NCBI GenBank assembly: GCA_031002005.1
Contig: CM061921.1
Coordinates: 145,237,283 to 145,301,282, forward strand
DNA: 64,000 nt
Direction: 5' to 3'
From: Vandiemenella viatica
Taxonomy: Eukaryota; Arthropoda; Insecta; Orthoptera; Morabidae
Numbering within the stretch: position 1 is the stretch's first letter; each line of letters starts with the position of its first letter. Below the pieces are notes generated by a model. The model made no database searches. It saw only the letters and a list, made by a program, of their open reading frames with translations, and had not been told where the DNA came from. Both the position numbers and the translations under genes were made by a program. Below are positions 21,061-33,560 of the stretch, one piece after another.

Positions 21061-22979
21061 TCAAGTCTACCTTTAGCAGCAAATAACCAACAGAAAAAAG
21101 TCTGTATCACAGAATTAGAAGGAAATTTTGCAGATTAACTGCTGAAAACAAGTGTGAAGGTTTACATGACAATTATATATATGTTAATAAGGAATTATAT
21201 TAATGTTTGGGATCTTTTTCAATGCATTCCAATTCTGTTATGATTGGATCTGAATGTAAAATAGAGTTGGAACCATTGAACATTAACGACATACATCATT
21301 TACTCAAAACAAGATTAGGTGATCAAGTTAAGGGCAAGTAAAAATTTCAGCTGACTAGGATATGAACAAGGAACCGGACCTTAGCACTGATCTACTAGTC
21401 TATCTTTCCTCCCATCCTCTACAACCATCACATGTACTAGATTATGGTTTATCTGTGATATTAGCTAATAAGAATAAATACTTTTCATTGGAAGGAAATA
21501 AACCAGAGCATATCAAAGAAAAGGAAGCCAGGAAATGAACATAACACACTGTACTGATCTGTGGCCACATAGGTAATTATTTTTTAAAGTGGGTTTTATT
21601 TACGCACACACTAACTTGTCCCACTAGGATTAAAACAAATTTATCAGTTTTAGAATTACCAATCATGGTTTGTGTGTGGTTAGTGCTTAAACCTGTTGTT
21701 TGGGAGGTTTTGGGTGTGGTGTCTGATAGAGCTAGAAAGTTTTAGAATTTAAACTCTGAACACACAACCTGTCTGTGATTTCTAACTAACTCACACTTTT
21801 TGTATGCAGGAGACATAACATTTAAAACTGGGTATCGTTTTGTGCTCTCTGTATATACTCTAGTCCTACAATATTTGGTAGAAGCCAACTGGAGTTATGC
21901 AACAGAATAAAAGCTTAGAGTGGAACTATGCTTTTTAATTGTCAATCATTGTAACACTGAATATCAAGTACAAAAGTCATATGCCAATCGAAAGATGGCC
22001 CAGATGAAAGGTCTAAAATCATTTGCAACTGTTCTATGATAGTACTTCCTACAAAAACTCTTCACCTAATTATGAATTACCAAATCCCTTAAATTTACAA
22101 CACATTTAAAATGTGAACTACCAAAAACCAATTACTACCACCTAACATTTTTCTCATAAAATGATCTTCTTCCTCTCAACATTCGTAATCTCATTCCAAA
22201 CCATTTAATGAGTAAAACATTCCAGTTAGTAAAAACGTGAACAGTATAGTACTTTACTTGCTCCCTGTTAATAAGCCAGTATTAGCATTAATTCCTGAAA
22301 GAAAATACACACTTTTAGCTGGAATCACCATGCCATTTTCCATTATCTCCAGCAGTAACATTAGACAGAATTACTGTTTTATGCATCAAAACATTCAGAA
22401 TAGGGAATATGCATGAAATTCAAATATACATACGTCTATTATTTTTATTTTGATGTTTTATTACTGTAGAATTACCACTACAACATTTTTCTCCTATTTA
22501 TTTATTGATTTTAATTAATCAAAAGTGTTAAAAATAAAAGGGAAATGTAACTTCACAAAATGCAACTTTTTTTGTTGAATCGAATCGTTATATCAAAGTA
22601 CACATTCATATTGTAAATGAAGGTGTAGTTACTGGACGTTTTTATAATTTTATGATTGTGTTTAAGTTTTATGGTAATTTATAAGCATAACAGGTGAAAT
22701 ATTGCATTCTTGCGACAATACTCATATGATAAATAGTGAATGGAAGCGGTTTGTAAAATAATCTCCCAAAAAATGATGTTTTTGTAATGAAAATGTATTT
22801 TGCATCAAATCCAGATTCTGCAGTTGCTGACGTCGGAGGAGTGAAAGCTGCAAGTTAATTAAGTGTTAGATGTTTGAATTAATAAGTCTTTTCCCCTTTT
22901 AGAGCATTAGATACACCTAGAGTGAATCAAGGGACACACCAGAGTTATGACAGTAAAATATAGGTCTAGTATATTAGTA
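21061..22979. other. Intergenic AT-rich DNA, nothing recognised
   Basis: There is no open frame of note, no repeat with a partner in the window and no RNA gene. A GT-rich patch at about 21670-21740 (TGTGTGTGGTTAGTGC) was considered as a tRNA-like SINE head but could not be supported. Confidence 0.5.
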
Positions 22980-22984
22980 GAGTT

Positions 22985-23140
22985 TGTGGTAAAGTTTAAA
23001 TGCACCCTGGACCAAAGTGACAACAAGGAATTACACTCCATGTTGTTGTATAACAATTTTACTAGGTTAACAAATTACAAAGAAATGACTAGCGAGAACA
23101 TACCATTCAACTCATAATTTTTGATGAGCTTTGAAGCTAG
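22985..23140 (+). mobile_element. Helitron 3' fragment, related to those in the hAT
   Basis: The sequence has TGCACCCTGGACCAAAGTGAC, GTTGTATAACAATTTTACTA, AAGAAATGACTAGCGAGAAC, a CTCATAATTTTTGATGAG hairpin (23111-23128) and CTAG at 23137-23140 before T. All landmarks parallel the unit ending at 12676. The hairpin arms differ in sequence but still pair, so the pairing has been kept through compensating changes. Confidence 0.7.
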
Positions 23141-23495
23141 TAATATAATAAAGTAGCAGAAAAGGATTTTTTTCAAAAATTGTTGATTTGAAATGAAGTC
23201 CTCATGGGTATACAGCCGGTTTCTGTTTTCACAACACAATCCGGAAGTACACACATGAGGAGTTCACTGCAAACGTACGCGAGTAAAGTTTTACATTATT
23301 TTTATCACGTTTTGTTAATAAGTTTATTGTTTTGGTGTTTTTTCAATTGAAATAGATATTAGTTTTTACTTTATTTCATTTTTGTCTTTTCTTTTTTTAT
23401 GATCGATATGTTTAATTTCTGGAAGTGGTTGGGTGTAAACGGCTGAAAATAAAATAACATACATGACGAACACAGATTTGCCTCCTAAACAAATT

Positions 23496-23704
23496 TAAAT
23501 GGCTGTTGGTGAGGCATATTAGGAAGTAATTGCCCGAAATTGCATTTTTTGTATCTGTTAGAAGTAATGAGATTTGTTTTGTTCTTCTTCTTTTTCATTT
23601 AAATGGCTGTTGGCAAGGCATATTAGGAAGTAATTGCCCGAAATTGCATTTGTTGTATCTGTTAGAAGTAATGAGATTTGTTTTCTTCTTCTCCTTTTTC
23701 ATTT
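23496..23704 (+). repeat. Tandem duplication, period about 105 bp
   Basis: AAATGGCTGTTGG..AGGCATATTAGGAAGTAATTGCC and the following 70 bases occur twice in direct succession with only a few mismatches (TGAGG versus CAAGG; CATTTTTTG versus CATTTGTTG). It creates a repetitive short open frame, which I do not call a gene. Confidence 0.9.
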
Positions 23705-24519
23705 TGGTCTATATGGACCATGTGGTCCTTAACTCTGAGGAGCATTCTTTCATGCTTGCACTGTGGTTGTCTGTTCTTTCTTGGGTTCATTTCATACCAG
23801 ATCCAGGGCGCAGTGTTTTGGCTGTTAGTGTCTGGAGAGAATAATGAAATTTGTTTTATAGTTTAAATAAAATTAAATAAAAAATTCATAATTTCTGCAG
23901 ATAAAAATAAAGAGAAATACCTAATACTGCGGGAATTTAAACCTGCTTTGAAAATTATGGAGTGGACTCCTTACCGCCTACACCATGATGACACTACGTA
24001 ATATATGCCAAATTTTGTAATTAAAATACATTTGGATTTATTTGTTTATTTGGTAGGCGCATTTGAAGAAACGACGGTACCACAGACATATATCATTATC
24101 AGTCAGTTCAGTCATTAAATGATGTGGCCTCTTAAAGTCATGAGTTCAGGTAGATATATATCCTTCACCATATATTCAAGAGATCCATTTTTAAAATGTC
24201 AGATGGTCTCCTTTGATGAATTTAAAAGGTTCGTAGTTGCTCTGGATTAAGCTTGAATAAGAAATGATATGAAAAATATACCTATTAAACTTTTGTAAAC
24301 TAAGTTATGATTAGACTTTGAATAGGTAATGAATTGTTATGAATTATAGAAAATTTAACATAACAATATTAACCATTATATACTTACATTAAAATGATCT
24401 TTACAACAATATAAACAACTAGATGAAGATTCTTTACATCTTCTCATACACCACTTTATTCTTACATTCGCATCTCACAGGACACAAAAATACACTTTGC
24501 CAAGTGCATTTCTTCTTGT

Positions 24520-24700
24520 ATTTTTAACCGACTTCTAAAAAAGGAGGTGGTTCTCAATTCATCTGTATTATTATTATTATTATTTTAAATGTATGTTAAG
24601 CGATATCTTCGCCAATTTGGAATCGATTTAAATGAATTTTTTTTCGGTGGGTAGGGTATATCTCCAAAGTGGTCAGATATGAATTTCATTGAGAAACCAT
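24520..24700 (+). repeat. Insect dispersed repeat with AACCGACTTC motif
   Basis: TTTTTAACCGACTTCTAAAA, then GGAGGTGGTTCTCAATTC, then GATATCTTCGCCAATTTGGA is a phrase I recognise as a dispersed repeat of many insect genomes. Its exact class is uncertain to me. Downstream the sequence to about 25000 is low-complexity and may belong to it. Confidence 0.45.
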
Positions 24701-25000
24701 CCCTTCTACCCCTTTACAACCTTTAATTATTATACAAACCCATAATTTTTATCCGATTTGGATGGAACATTGGACATGTATAGTCAAAAATAAAGAGAAA
24801 AATACTGTCAACATTTGGTTTGAAAAAACTGAATCCCTCTCCCCCTATCTACCCCCTTAATTTTTTCCAATGTTCTCCAAAAATAATTAATTAATGTAAA
24901 AATTTCAATAACAGTAATGTAAAATATTGTCCATTTAGATTTACTTTCTTCTAAGCACGGTAGAAAGTTATTTTAAAATGTTTAGTGTGCTCTTTTTGAA

Positions 25001-27000
25001 GGCAGTTTTTGTTTTTTTAAACAATTATTTTATTGCACATAGGTACAATACAGTATTTATAAAATGGTTTTCGACCTACTTCCATATCAAAAATAATTAT
25101 AAAACATAAAACTTTCAAGATATAACACTTTATAACATATCTATAAGCTTGTGAAAGCCATTTAGTGATAGGCTTAATACAGAGAACAGGTATGGAAAAG
25201 TATTTCTACTAGCTATTCCCAGCAGTGACATGTTTTATAGTTTGATTACAAGGCTGCCTATGTAGAAGATAGAAATTTGAGTTAAAGCAGCTTTTCAACC
25301 ATAATAGTTTTTCTTGCATTCATTTTCATTGCTAAAACTCATTAGGTAGAGCATAATAAAGTGTATTTATTATACCTGGAAAAATTTAGAAGATATTTTG
25401 ATTTGTTGATTTTATGAGGCTATGCGTTCAGGAGGGAGCAAACTTGAAATTTGAAATAACTAATCAATGAAAAAAGTTACAGCAAATCCTTTATCACCAG
25501 TTACAGTCAGCCCCTTCTAGAATACTTTGAACATAAAATCAATCAATTAGGCAAAGAATAATTAGGATTTTTAATTAAGGGAAAAAATCAAAATTTAAAC
25601 TAATGAAGTTAGAAGCAAGAAATTAATTTCAGGGGATAGACCTGATTAAGGGGGTTAAAATGATATATTGGTTTCAGTAGAAAGTTTAAAGCATCTGTAA
25701 GATAAATAAGGTTCTTTTAAACATATTGTCATAATTGTTCTGAAAAGGTGCTAGGTCATGACGTAAGAGAGTTTAGGATTAATTTAATAAAAGCCTTTTT
25801 GAAGACGAAACCAGGTTGAATCAGATAGAATAAGATACTAGAAACACCATATGTCAATTACAAGTTAAGAGATTAAGTACCTTTGTAGACATTAATTTTC
25901 AAAAGTTTGTGCTGGCATCACAAAATCAACGGACGCAATTAGGACAGAGCAGCCATAATGGTTTGGTGTTCACTGTTCTGGCAGCTTTTGAGTGGAATCT
26001 TCTGCACATCCAGAGGCTCCTCATAGTCAATAGCCATAGTGTAGTCTAATAATGCTGTAGTTCAACTTTCTTCGGAGTAAGGGGGTCTGATGAGAGTTTG
26101 TTTTCTCGTGCGAATGTACCTGACCTGTGATCATCAAAGGAAATGTAGCACGATTGCCTTATCTGTTTAATCTGGTACTGGACTATTGTAAGAGAACTTT
26201 TAGAAAGTTATAACTCTTGTGAAACTTGAGAACTGTGTACTGTGTGCTTATTTTCACTTTTCCCTTTCACGTTTGACAGGAATTTCAAGCATGTGGCGGC
26301 CATGTTATCGAAATTTTGTAGGTACCAAAGGCAAATGGTTAAATAACTTTATTAATTGTTGGCACTTTAGTTTTGCTTAACCCCTATTTTTAAAGTTCTA
26401 CATGGTGACCATTGAACTCGATTTTCTCATTAAAGTAAGTGCATCCACATTCTATATCTGAGGCAGTATTAAGGCCAACCCCTAACTTCATGCTTTCTTG
26501 ACAAATCCACAATATATAATACGCCAAAATAATCATGTACAATATCATGCTGCAATGCGCCAAACTGGCAGCATTTAAATTGTCAGAACTGGATTGCAGT
26601 TTTAAATTTTTTTAATGTTGAATTTTAATATTTTCATCAGCATTACATTTTTTACAGTTATATAACTGGACAAATAATTGATTTAAAATATAAAAATAAT
26701 ACATGCATATACTCAATTGCAGTACGTAACACATATTTTGAACCAAGTGCAAATCCTGCAGGTTTTGGGTTCACAGGATCAGTTCTGTCAAATGGAGTCA
26801 ATCAAGGTGGAAGAATGATCCCACTGCTGACCATACAAATCCCAATGTGGTGCAGACTGTGATGTCACAGCCAACTATAACAACATTGATAATGTGGAAA
26901 AGGGGGAAAGGCACCAATTGGAGACTGTTACCAGAAAATGGTATGAAGATATGCCTGTAGCATCCAAGAATCTGTGTGTGTACATATTGTAACAATTAAA
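25001..27000. other. Intergenic DNA, no gene recognised
   Basis: This is AT-rich sequence. A GC-richer patch at 26760-26990 has a short minus-strand frame without a family match. No RNA gene was seen. Confidence 0.45.
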
Positions 27001-27004
27001 TGGG

Positions 27005-27400
27005 TACTAAGTACCAAAATGAATTACAAATTAGGATGGGGAAATGAACCACTACTTACTTTCAATGATGGTTGTGTGGTATGAACACACCAAACAGACG
27101 AAAACACAAATGACTTAAAAAATTTCAGGTCTTAGCCCTTTGTCAACTAGAGAACATTGTGAAGAGTGGGTGGAGATTGCTTCAGTCATATATATTAACA
27201 ATGAAATAAGCACTAATAGGGAAAAGGAAATATAAATTAGGATAGGGTAATGAACCACCACTTTCCTTAAATGAGGCAGCATGACATCAACACGTGTAAC
27301 ACATACAAAATATATTCAAATTTTTTAGTCTTAGCACTTCATCAACAAGAGAACATTGTGGAAGATTGGTACCTTAAGAGACTGCCTCACACTGTCGAGC
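27005..27400 (+). repeat. Two adjacent copies of the GAAGGCAGG-related repeat
   Basis: AATTAGGATGGGGAAATGAACC..CTTACTTTCAATGATGG..TGTGGT and, about 230 bp on, AATTAGGATAGGGTAATGAACC..CTTTCCTTAAATGAGGC are similar blocks. Each is followed by a CTTAGCACTTCATCAAC-type line and AGAGAACATTGTG. They look like a local duplication of one dispersed repeat. A G13-type homopolymer follows at about 27421-27434. Confidence 0.6.
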
Positions 27401-27684
27401 AAGGAATTCATTGGGGTGGCGGGGGGGGGGGGGGAATACAAACAGTAGACATGGACAGGGGTAATGTTTTGAAGCTAATACCCGAACATTGCAAAATATC
27501 AAAACTAATCACTCGTCAGCAAAAAGAGCAGATAAGGAAAGTAAAGTAATATAAAATCTTAAATACATAAACACAAACAAAAATAAGTAAACAAGAACAT
27601 TAAAGACTATGAAGTTAAACATCGCCTATGGTTAGTGGTGTGGAAGAAAGAGAAGAAAAATTAATGACTGGGTATTATCTTAAA

Positions 27685-28020
27685 CTAGCAGAGTTCCTGC
27701 GTTGCCCAGTCTAGTTCGCATTGATTTACACATACACCATTTTTATTCAAGCAATGAGAAATGTGTACCAAGTTTCATACAATTTGCACCATCCATTTCT
27801 GGAATTAAAGCAAACATAGATTCATCCACACCCTACCAAGAAAGGAGTGTGTTGAAGTTGAATTACCCGTAGACTATTTTTATTCATCCAAAAAGATTCA
27901 TACATACCAAGCTTCATTGATTTCCGGTACTAAACTAAACTGTGATTTAGGAGCACAGTTCTAACAATGGGGTGGTTTGGATACTTTGAGACAGAATGTC
28001 AGTTTTCATTTTAGTCCAGG
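27685..28020 (+). repeat. Degenerate dispersed repeat (CTGCGTTGCCCAG type)
   Basis: AACTAGCAGAGTTCCTGCG followed by TTGCCCAGTCTAG, then text such as ACCAAGTTTCATACAATTTG, resembles a widespread insect repeat whose consensus begins with a GTACCCGCGGC-like phrase followed by CCAAGTTTCA. Class is uncertain; probably the 3' end of a LINE or MITE-type element. Confidence 0.4.
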
Positions 28021-29029
28021 TTATATTTCAACATAATTACATCTGCTAATGTTACTGTTCAAAAATCAAAACACTCACCAAATTAATACATACATAATAA
28101 TGTATCTGAAATGTGTCTGTTTATTCCAGCATCGCACAGAAAATACAGATTTTGAACGGATTTTCAGAATTTGAAAGCTTGGGGTCAAAGTTAAAATTTA
28201 ACGTATGCCTTAAGACATTATGACACATTTAATTTACAAATAATCTAGCATTACCTGAAAACTGCTGAATTGATTTAGCCCAAGTTTTCACAGTATCAAA
28301 CATTGATGGGGATCGGCATCGACTCATCTGCTGCTCGGAGCTAAAGATGTTATTATTATGTTATTACAGCTGCCACTAGATCACAAAACTAAAATATCTT
28401 CGGTACATGTACAGTTGGATATCAGATATTCAGAATTGTATGTCAAGTATTCAGAACTAAGTGAGATATGAAATATATATATATTCTTTACTTTTGATTT
28501 GTTTCAGGGAGTTACAAATTACGGCACCATTTTATTGTGAACAGAACACTGAAAGTGATAGCCAGACACATTGTAGTTGTGCTGGCATAGCTTGTGGTCA
28601 AAGAAAAATCTCATTATTTTTTAATATTATTGGTTTCTCATATTCATTACAGCCATCTATGACATTTAAAAACTGAATATCCTGAATTAAAGGAAATAAT
28701 ATTTCAAGTTTTGTTTAGTGTGCAAAATAGTTATTATTTTAAACTGATTTTGTTTCATTAAAGGCTACAGTCAGAGACATTCTAGTTGAGTGTTTATTGC
28801 AAATGCAATATTTAGTCATTCCATCTTTGGTACTTGTCACCATGTGTTCAGAATTTCATTTAATGTTCCAGCATTATATAAATGTTGAAACATAGGATAT
28901 ACCAAACAACTCAATTTAGATTCCAAGCTTTAAAACAGTGAAAACCTCACTGAAATTTGCTTAGTAGATTCTGAGTTTTTATAGTTCAAATTTATTCGGT
29001 TTTATTTTTGTAGATATAGATAGGTTGAG

Positions 29030-29335
29030 ATTGTGCGATTGCCTCATGCCCAGTTTATACTGGTGAGCAAATCCCCACCTTCCAAGTTAAGAGAGACTGC
29101 TGCTATTTGGGTGGAATCCTATAGCACAAACTAAGAAACGAGAATTAAAATTATTGGTGTCATGGGTAGATGGCATGGACAGCTACTGGGTAGTTTGGAT
29201 TCCAGGTGACTACTGTCTGTCATTCTTATGGCTAGTGAATCAGTGTTAAAACCTATGTAAGAAGCCAGGCAGTGGTTGAGATTAGCTGGTACCTATATTG
29301 TAGGAGAGATTTCACAAGTGGTATGTCCTAAGGTA
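29030..29335 (+). repeat. Unclassified 350-bp dispersed repeat, copy 2
   Basis: This is the counterpart of 4035-4390, same strand, with moderate divergence. It shares TATACTGGTGAGC, CCCCACCTTCCAAGTT, CTACTGGGTAGTTTGGATTC and CTTATGGCTAGTGAATC. Neither copy has a recognised protein. Confidence 0.6.
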
Positions 29336-32160
29336 TTAAAGCTTTCCCCACTGACATGGTGAAAACCTGGTGTATGTTGCACATCTCACAGCAAGGTCTA
29401 TTACATAGGAGAGAGCCTTGGAGCTTTCTGATAGGATAAGGAAGAAAGACCACACTTGTCGACTAGGTGTTGACTTTAAAAATTTTCAAGGCAGGTCTCT
29501 CAGCCCAGTCAAAAGAAAAGGTACCGTATGACTGGAGATATATATATAAAATTAGAAAAAGTAGAGAAAGTTTTACACAAACATACATAAATCAGAATTA
29601 ATTGTGTTGTTTGTGTACAATTAATGATAATTTTGTTTAAAGCTTTCTTGCATCTTGTGGCTTTCACTTTTATAATGTTTTAAAGTTTAGAAATTTTCGA
29701 CCAAAAACCCAAGAAATTTATCTAATTTATCTGCATATTCATTACTTTTCCGAGATTGAAAGATATGTTGAGGGAATAGAAAAAGTGCATTGGAGCATTA
29801 TGGCTACTTTTTATTATAAATTAACCATCTCCAATAAAACCTTTGCCCAAGTGGAAATTTCCCTAAATACCTTCTTTTGCAGTATGCAAACTTTTGAATT
29901 CTTCCACTGTAAACTTTTCAGTTTCCCACTTAATAATTTATTGTAATCCTTTAATTCCTTACCTGCAAATGAAAGATGAATTTTTGGAAAGCATTTTAAT
30001 TCGGGCCTACAGAATAGGAACTATCTGCTAGTAGTAACTTTGGAATGCCTTAGAAAATCAAAATCTGGGTGGTTCTACTGCAATTTCAACTACAGTCTCT
30101 CAAAACTTTATGACACACTCATTTGTGTAATTTAATTAATTGTCGCGAAAGACAATTTTCTGAAATAATGGTTCCACCTGCATTGCAAGTCTCTGCTTGT
30201 CAGTTCTCCATGACGTGCTACCTACAGCAAATAACCTGAGAAACTATTCAGAAAAATATAGCAAGATACTGTTCTAGAATCATTAATTACAGACAACATG
30301 CTCCATCATCTTTTTATAGTGAAGATCTATTGTTAAAATATACAGGTGAGCCTGGTGAAGACAGTAAAGAACATCATTAAAATGGATTTAAGGCTAGAAT
30401 AAATAGTTTACACTCCCCGTATGATGTGCATCCTAGTATTAAACACAGGATTTTAGTTATGTCTGGCAAAGTGTGAGAAGCACATCTTGATGTAGTTCTA
30501 CCTTTAAAGAAAAATTAAACAGGTCGGCTGAAATAGTGGCATCAAGTAGGGCATAGTGCAACGGGAAGATCATGGGAACTACCATTAAAATGTGTTTCTA
30601 TGCCTGAAGATAGCATGGGAACAGCTTGTTGGGCAAGACTCAATGTTGATTTCAACTAACTTCTTTATCTTGTCACAGCAATTATCTTCATGTATAAAAT
30701 CCTAGGTGTGTGTAAACTGCATAACCATGGACAAATGACCAGGCCAATTCAGGCTATATTCACGCAAAATGTTATTAAAGTGGCGCAAAAGATTTATACT
30801 TAGAATTCACACCATTCATTACATGGCACTGGAGCCAGGCAGGCATTACGACTGCAAGAAAGCTATGCCCCCAATAAGTCAGTGGTTTGTCAGTATTGCG
30901 GTTTACTCACACAAAATAGATTTTATACGTAAAGATGGTGGAGCTTTCTAGCAGTCAAAGTGCCTGCCAAGAGTGATGTGTTCAGCTTTGCAATTCAGTT
31001 AGGGAGTTTGTATATACTTGCAAATAAAGTAATCTATTCTTACATATGCAAGGCAGCACCATTTCAAATAGTGCTTGCAGAGCAGTTACATGAAGATATT
31101 GAAGTGTGCTTGTGGGTCACAACAAACATAAACTTTCCCAATTAGAAGTAGTTTCCAGAAGAGGTTCAGAAGGAGATCCAAGGAAAAGAAAGTGGAGAAG
31201 GAAGAAGGGGGGGGGGGGGGAACAGGACTTTTCCTCTGCTTTAACCTACCATGTCAATATTTTTTTAATAGCTTGTCTGCAAATTAACAGCACAAACCTC
31301 AAATCCTACATTACGAAGTCATGAGCATAGCTAGTTCTTTCATTGATTCTCAAAGACCTGGTATGTTCTGCCATCAACAAAACCTCTCAGAAATAAAAAC
31401 AGGTTTTAATACAGACAAGATATGAAAGATCAAATCTGGGTGAAAGTCATTAATAACATTCTATGAAGAGATTTAATCGTAGTATGTAAACAGTTTTAAA
31501 TAAATCTGTATGTCTGCATGCTCCATCAAGTTTCTGGATTAATAAAGTTAGGAATGAATTATTGGTTCAAGCTTAGTTATTATTAACTATCATTAATGTG
31601 AATCTTTCAATTAAGTTTCATACAGATTGATTCATTAACATGTTCACAAATATGACTGCCAAGACTAAGATAACTTTTATTTGTAAATTCCAATATTATG
31701 TATGTGTAATACTTGTATTACTGCATAGTTTGAAGGTCAAAATATATAACAGCTGGTTTCCTGAGAGAAAATGGCTGTATTTTAAGAGACATAACAGCAG
31801 CACCCAACACAGTTTAGAGGAAAAGATTCATCTGTATGTTTCTCTGTATCATCCCAAGCCGAAAGCTTGCAAAACATGAGTTGATGCTCAACAGCAGAGC
31901 AGTCCAAGGATTATGGGTAGCAAAAGTAGGTGAATAAAACTGATCAAAGACTCCGACAAGTCTTGATACTGGTACCCTTGCCCTCGGCGTGTACATTGCT
32001 CAAATTCCCACAGTACCACAAAAATTTTCATTTTATAATTGCTGGGCATTAGCTAAATAGTATGAGGATGTATAGGAAACCCATATCATTCTAACAAATG
32101 ATCTAATAATCGTACGAATTCACTTTCACTACCGGATCCTCCAATCCATTGTAAGTGAAG
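29336..32160. other. Intergenic DNA with no recognised gene
   Basis: The sequence is AT-rich with scattered short open frames but no family match. It contains a G12-type homopolymer near 31207-31220. No exon of PPM1D or LZTR1 was found here. Confidence 0.45.
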
Positions 32161-32165
32161 TAATG

Positions 32166-32395
32166 AGCATGATGGGTGATAATGCTTTGGCCTTGCATTT
32201 GGGAGGATGCCAGTTCGAATCCCCATCCAGGCATCCAGATTTGGGTTTTCCATGGTTTCCCCAAATCACTTCAGGCGAATGCTGGGATGTTTCCTTCAAA
32301 AGGCCATGAACAAACTCCTTCCAGTTCTTTGTCCCCAGTCCCATCCCGCCTCTAATGACCTCAATATCGATGAGGCATAAAGCCATAAGTAGAAG
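32166..32395 (+). repeat. SINE, tRNA-derived type, best-preserved copy
   Basis: The head shows a B-box-like AGTTCGAATCC at about 32213-32223 preceded by GGGAGGATGCC, the tRNA-like half. The core follows (TTTGGGTTTTCCATGG, CCCCAAATCACTTCAGG, CCCCAGTCCCATCCCGCCTC) and then TAATGACCTCAATATCGATG and CATAAAGCCATAA. It is the clearest copy for defining the family. Confidence 0.85.
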
Positions 32396-33301
32396 AAAAT
32401 AAAAAAGCAAGTGAGGTGGAGGTTATATGCTTTCACCTTAACTATTAAATTACTAACAGAGAAATAAGAACAGAAAATATTCAAAATATTTAGTACTTCA
32501 CCATGAGTAAACCCTTGGTTACAAATAGCACATCACAAATGTTTCAAAACTGAATACTAGGAACAAGATTAAAAAAAAAAAAAAGAAAAAGAATGAAAAA
32601 GAAAAAAGCTCTGCTGCACGATATTGTGTTCATTAGTCTCTAATCTCCAGTTGTCTGCACTTGGACTGGCATACTCTGAGGCTGAAAGTAGATTGATACT
32701 GAGCAGAACAAAATGATGAGGATTTTACCTGGCACAAAGCACCCCCTATCTGCTGGTTGCCAATTCTCAGCTACATCGCTCCTCCATAATTTCACAGCCT
32801 TTAAAACTTGTCAGAAAATTAAAAATAACTAACAACTTGTTACACATTTACTCTCCTGATATCTAAATGCCAATAAATTTCATTCTAGAAGTCATTTCCC
32901 CCATTGTGATAGCAAAAACTGACTATGGAATCTGTTTCACACCATTCAGTGCTGGAGAAAGGAGTGGGCTAATGTAAGAGACTAAGCTGATACCGGGGTT
33001 TGGTGTATAGGCTTAGTACCTTATCTGAAAGTTCACTTTGAAGAAAAATGTTCTGACCTAACTTTAATAATTTTGAATGACCATGTTGCCTGCTTAGGAA
33101 TTCAACTGAAATGCTACACGGCCGCCACAAAGCTTTATAACCCAAAGCTGAGGAAAGGTTTTACCAAGAAATCACAAAAGTTCACTTGAAGAAAAAATCT
33201 GAAGTTTATTTCCAGTCACATGTTACAAATATTGCATTAAACAGTTGAGTAGGCAATCGAACAAACATCTCCAGAAAAATTGCAGATTGTGAAGTGAATC
33301 A

Positions 33302-33308
33302 AACCGAG

Positions 33309-33339
<31 letters not shown>
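33302..33339 (+). repeat. Poly(A) tract
   Basis: This is an A run of roughly 28 or more bases following GAGCTT. No retroelement body was recognised immediately upstream. Confidence 0.7.
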
Positions 33340-33345
<6 letters not shown>

Positions 33346-33404
33346 AAGATTTCAAAAGTTCATTGTAGTTAGTAACCAGACAAACTATTCAAAATAAACC
33401 ATTA

Positions 33405-33560
33405 TAGCCGACCCACGTCGCAAACCTACAACCGCCAACTTCCTGCTCCCACCGACCCACGCCACGACAAACTTGCGCGGATTTACCTCACATACCGTTA
33501 ACGGAGTAAAGACCAGATGAAATCGAAAGAAAGACCTCCCCCACCTCGGTGCTATCGCTT
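33405..33560. promoter_or_regulatory. Isolated CpG-rich stretch, possible promoter or first exon
   Basis: Many CG dinucleotides (GCCGACCCACGTCGC, CACGACAAACTTGCGCGG, CCGTTAACGG) occur in 150 bases surrounded by AT-rich DNA. Such islands can mark transcription starts. It has no long open frame and no recognised product, and it lies about 9 kb beyond the PPM1D stop, so its owner is unknown. A fragment of an unrelated transposable element is an alternative. Confidence 0.3.

Noticed and set aside
23530..23866. 104-codon frame with internal repeat
   Set aside because: It is created by the 105-bp tandem duplication; no domain or splice context.
24520..25000. AACCGACTTC repeat as a coding or regulatory locus
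   Set aside because: It matches my memory of a widespread insect repeat and shows no coding signal.
27415..27436. G-run as quadruplex or regulatory element
   Set aside because: It is a plain homopolymer within a dispersed repeat; similar G-runs at 31207 and a C-run at 35701 suggest ordinary slippage tracts.
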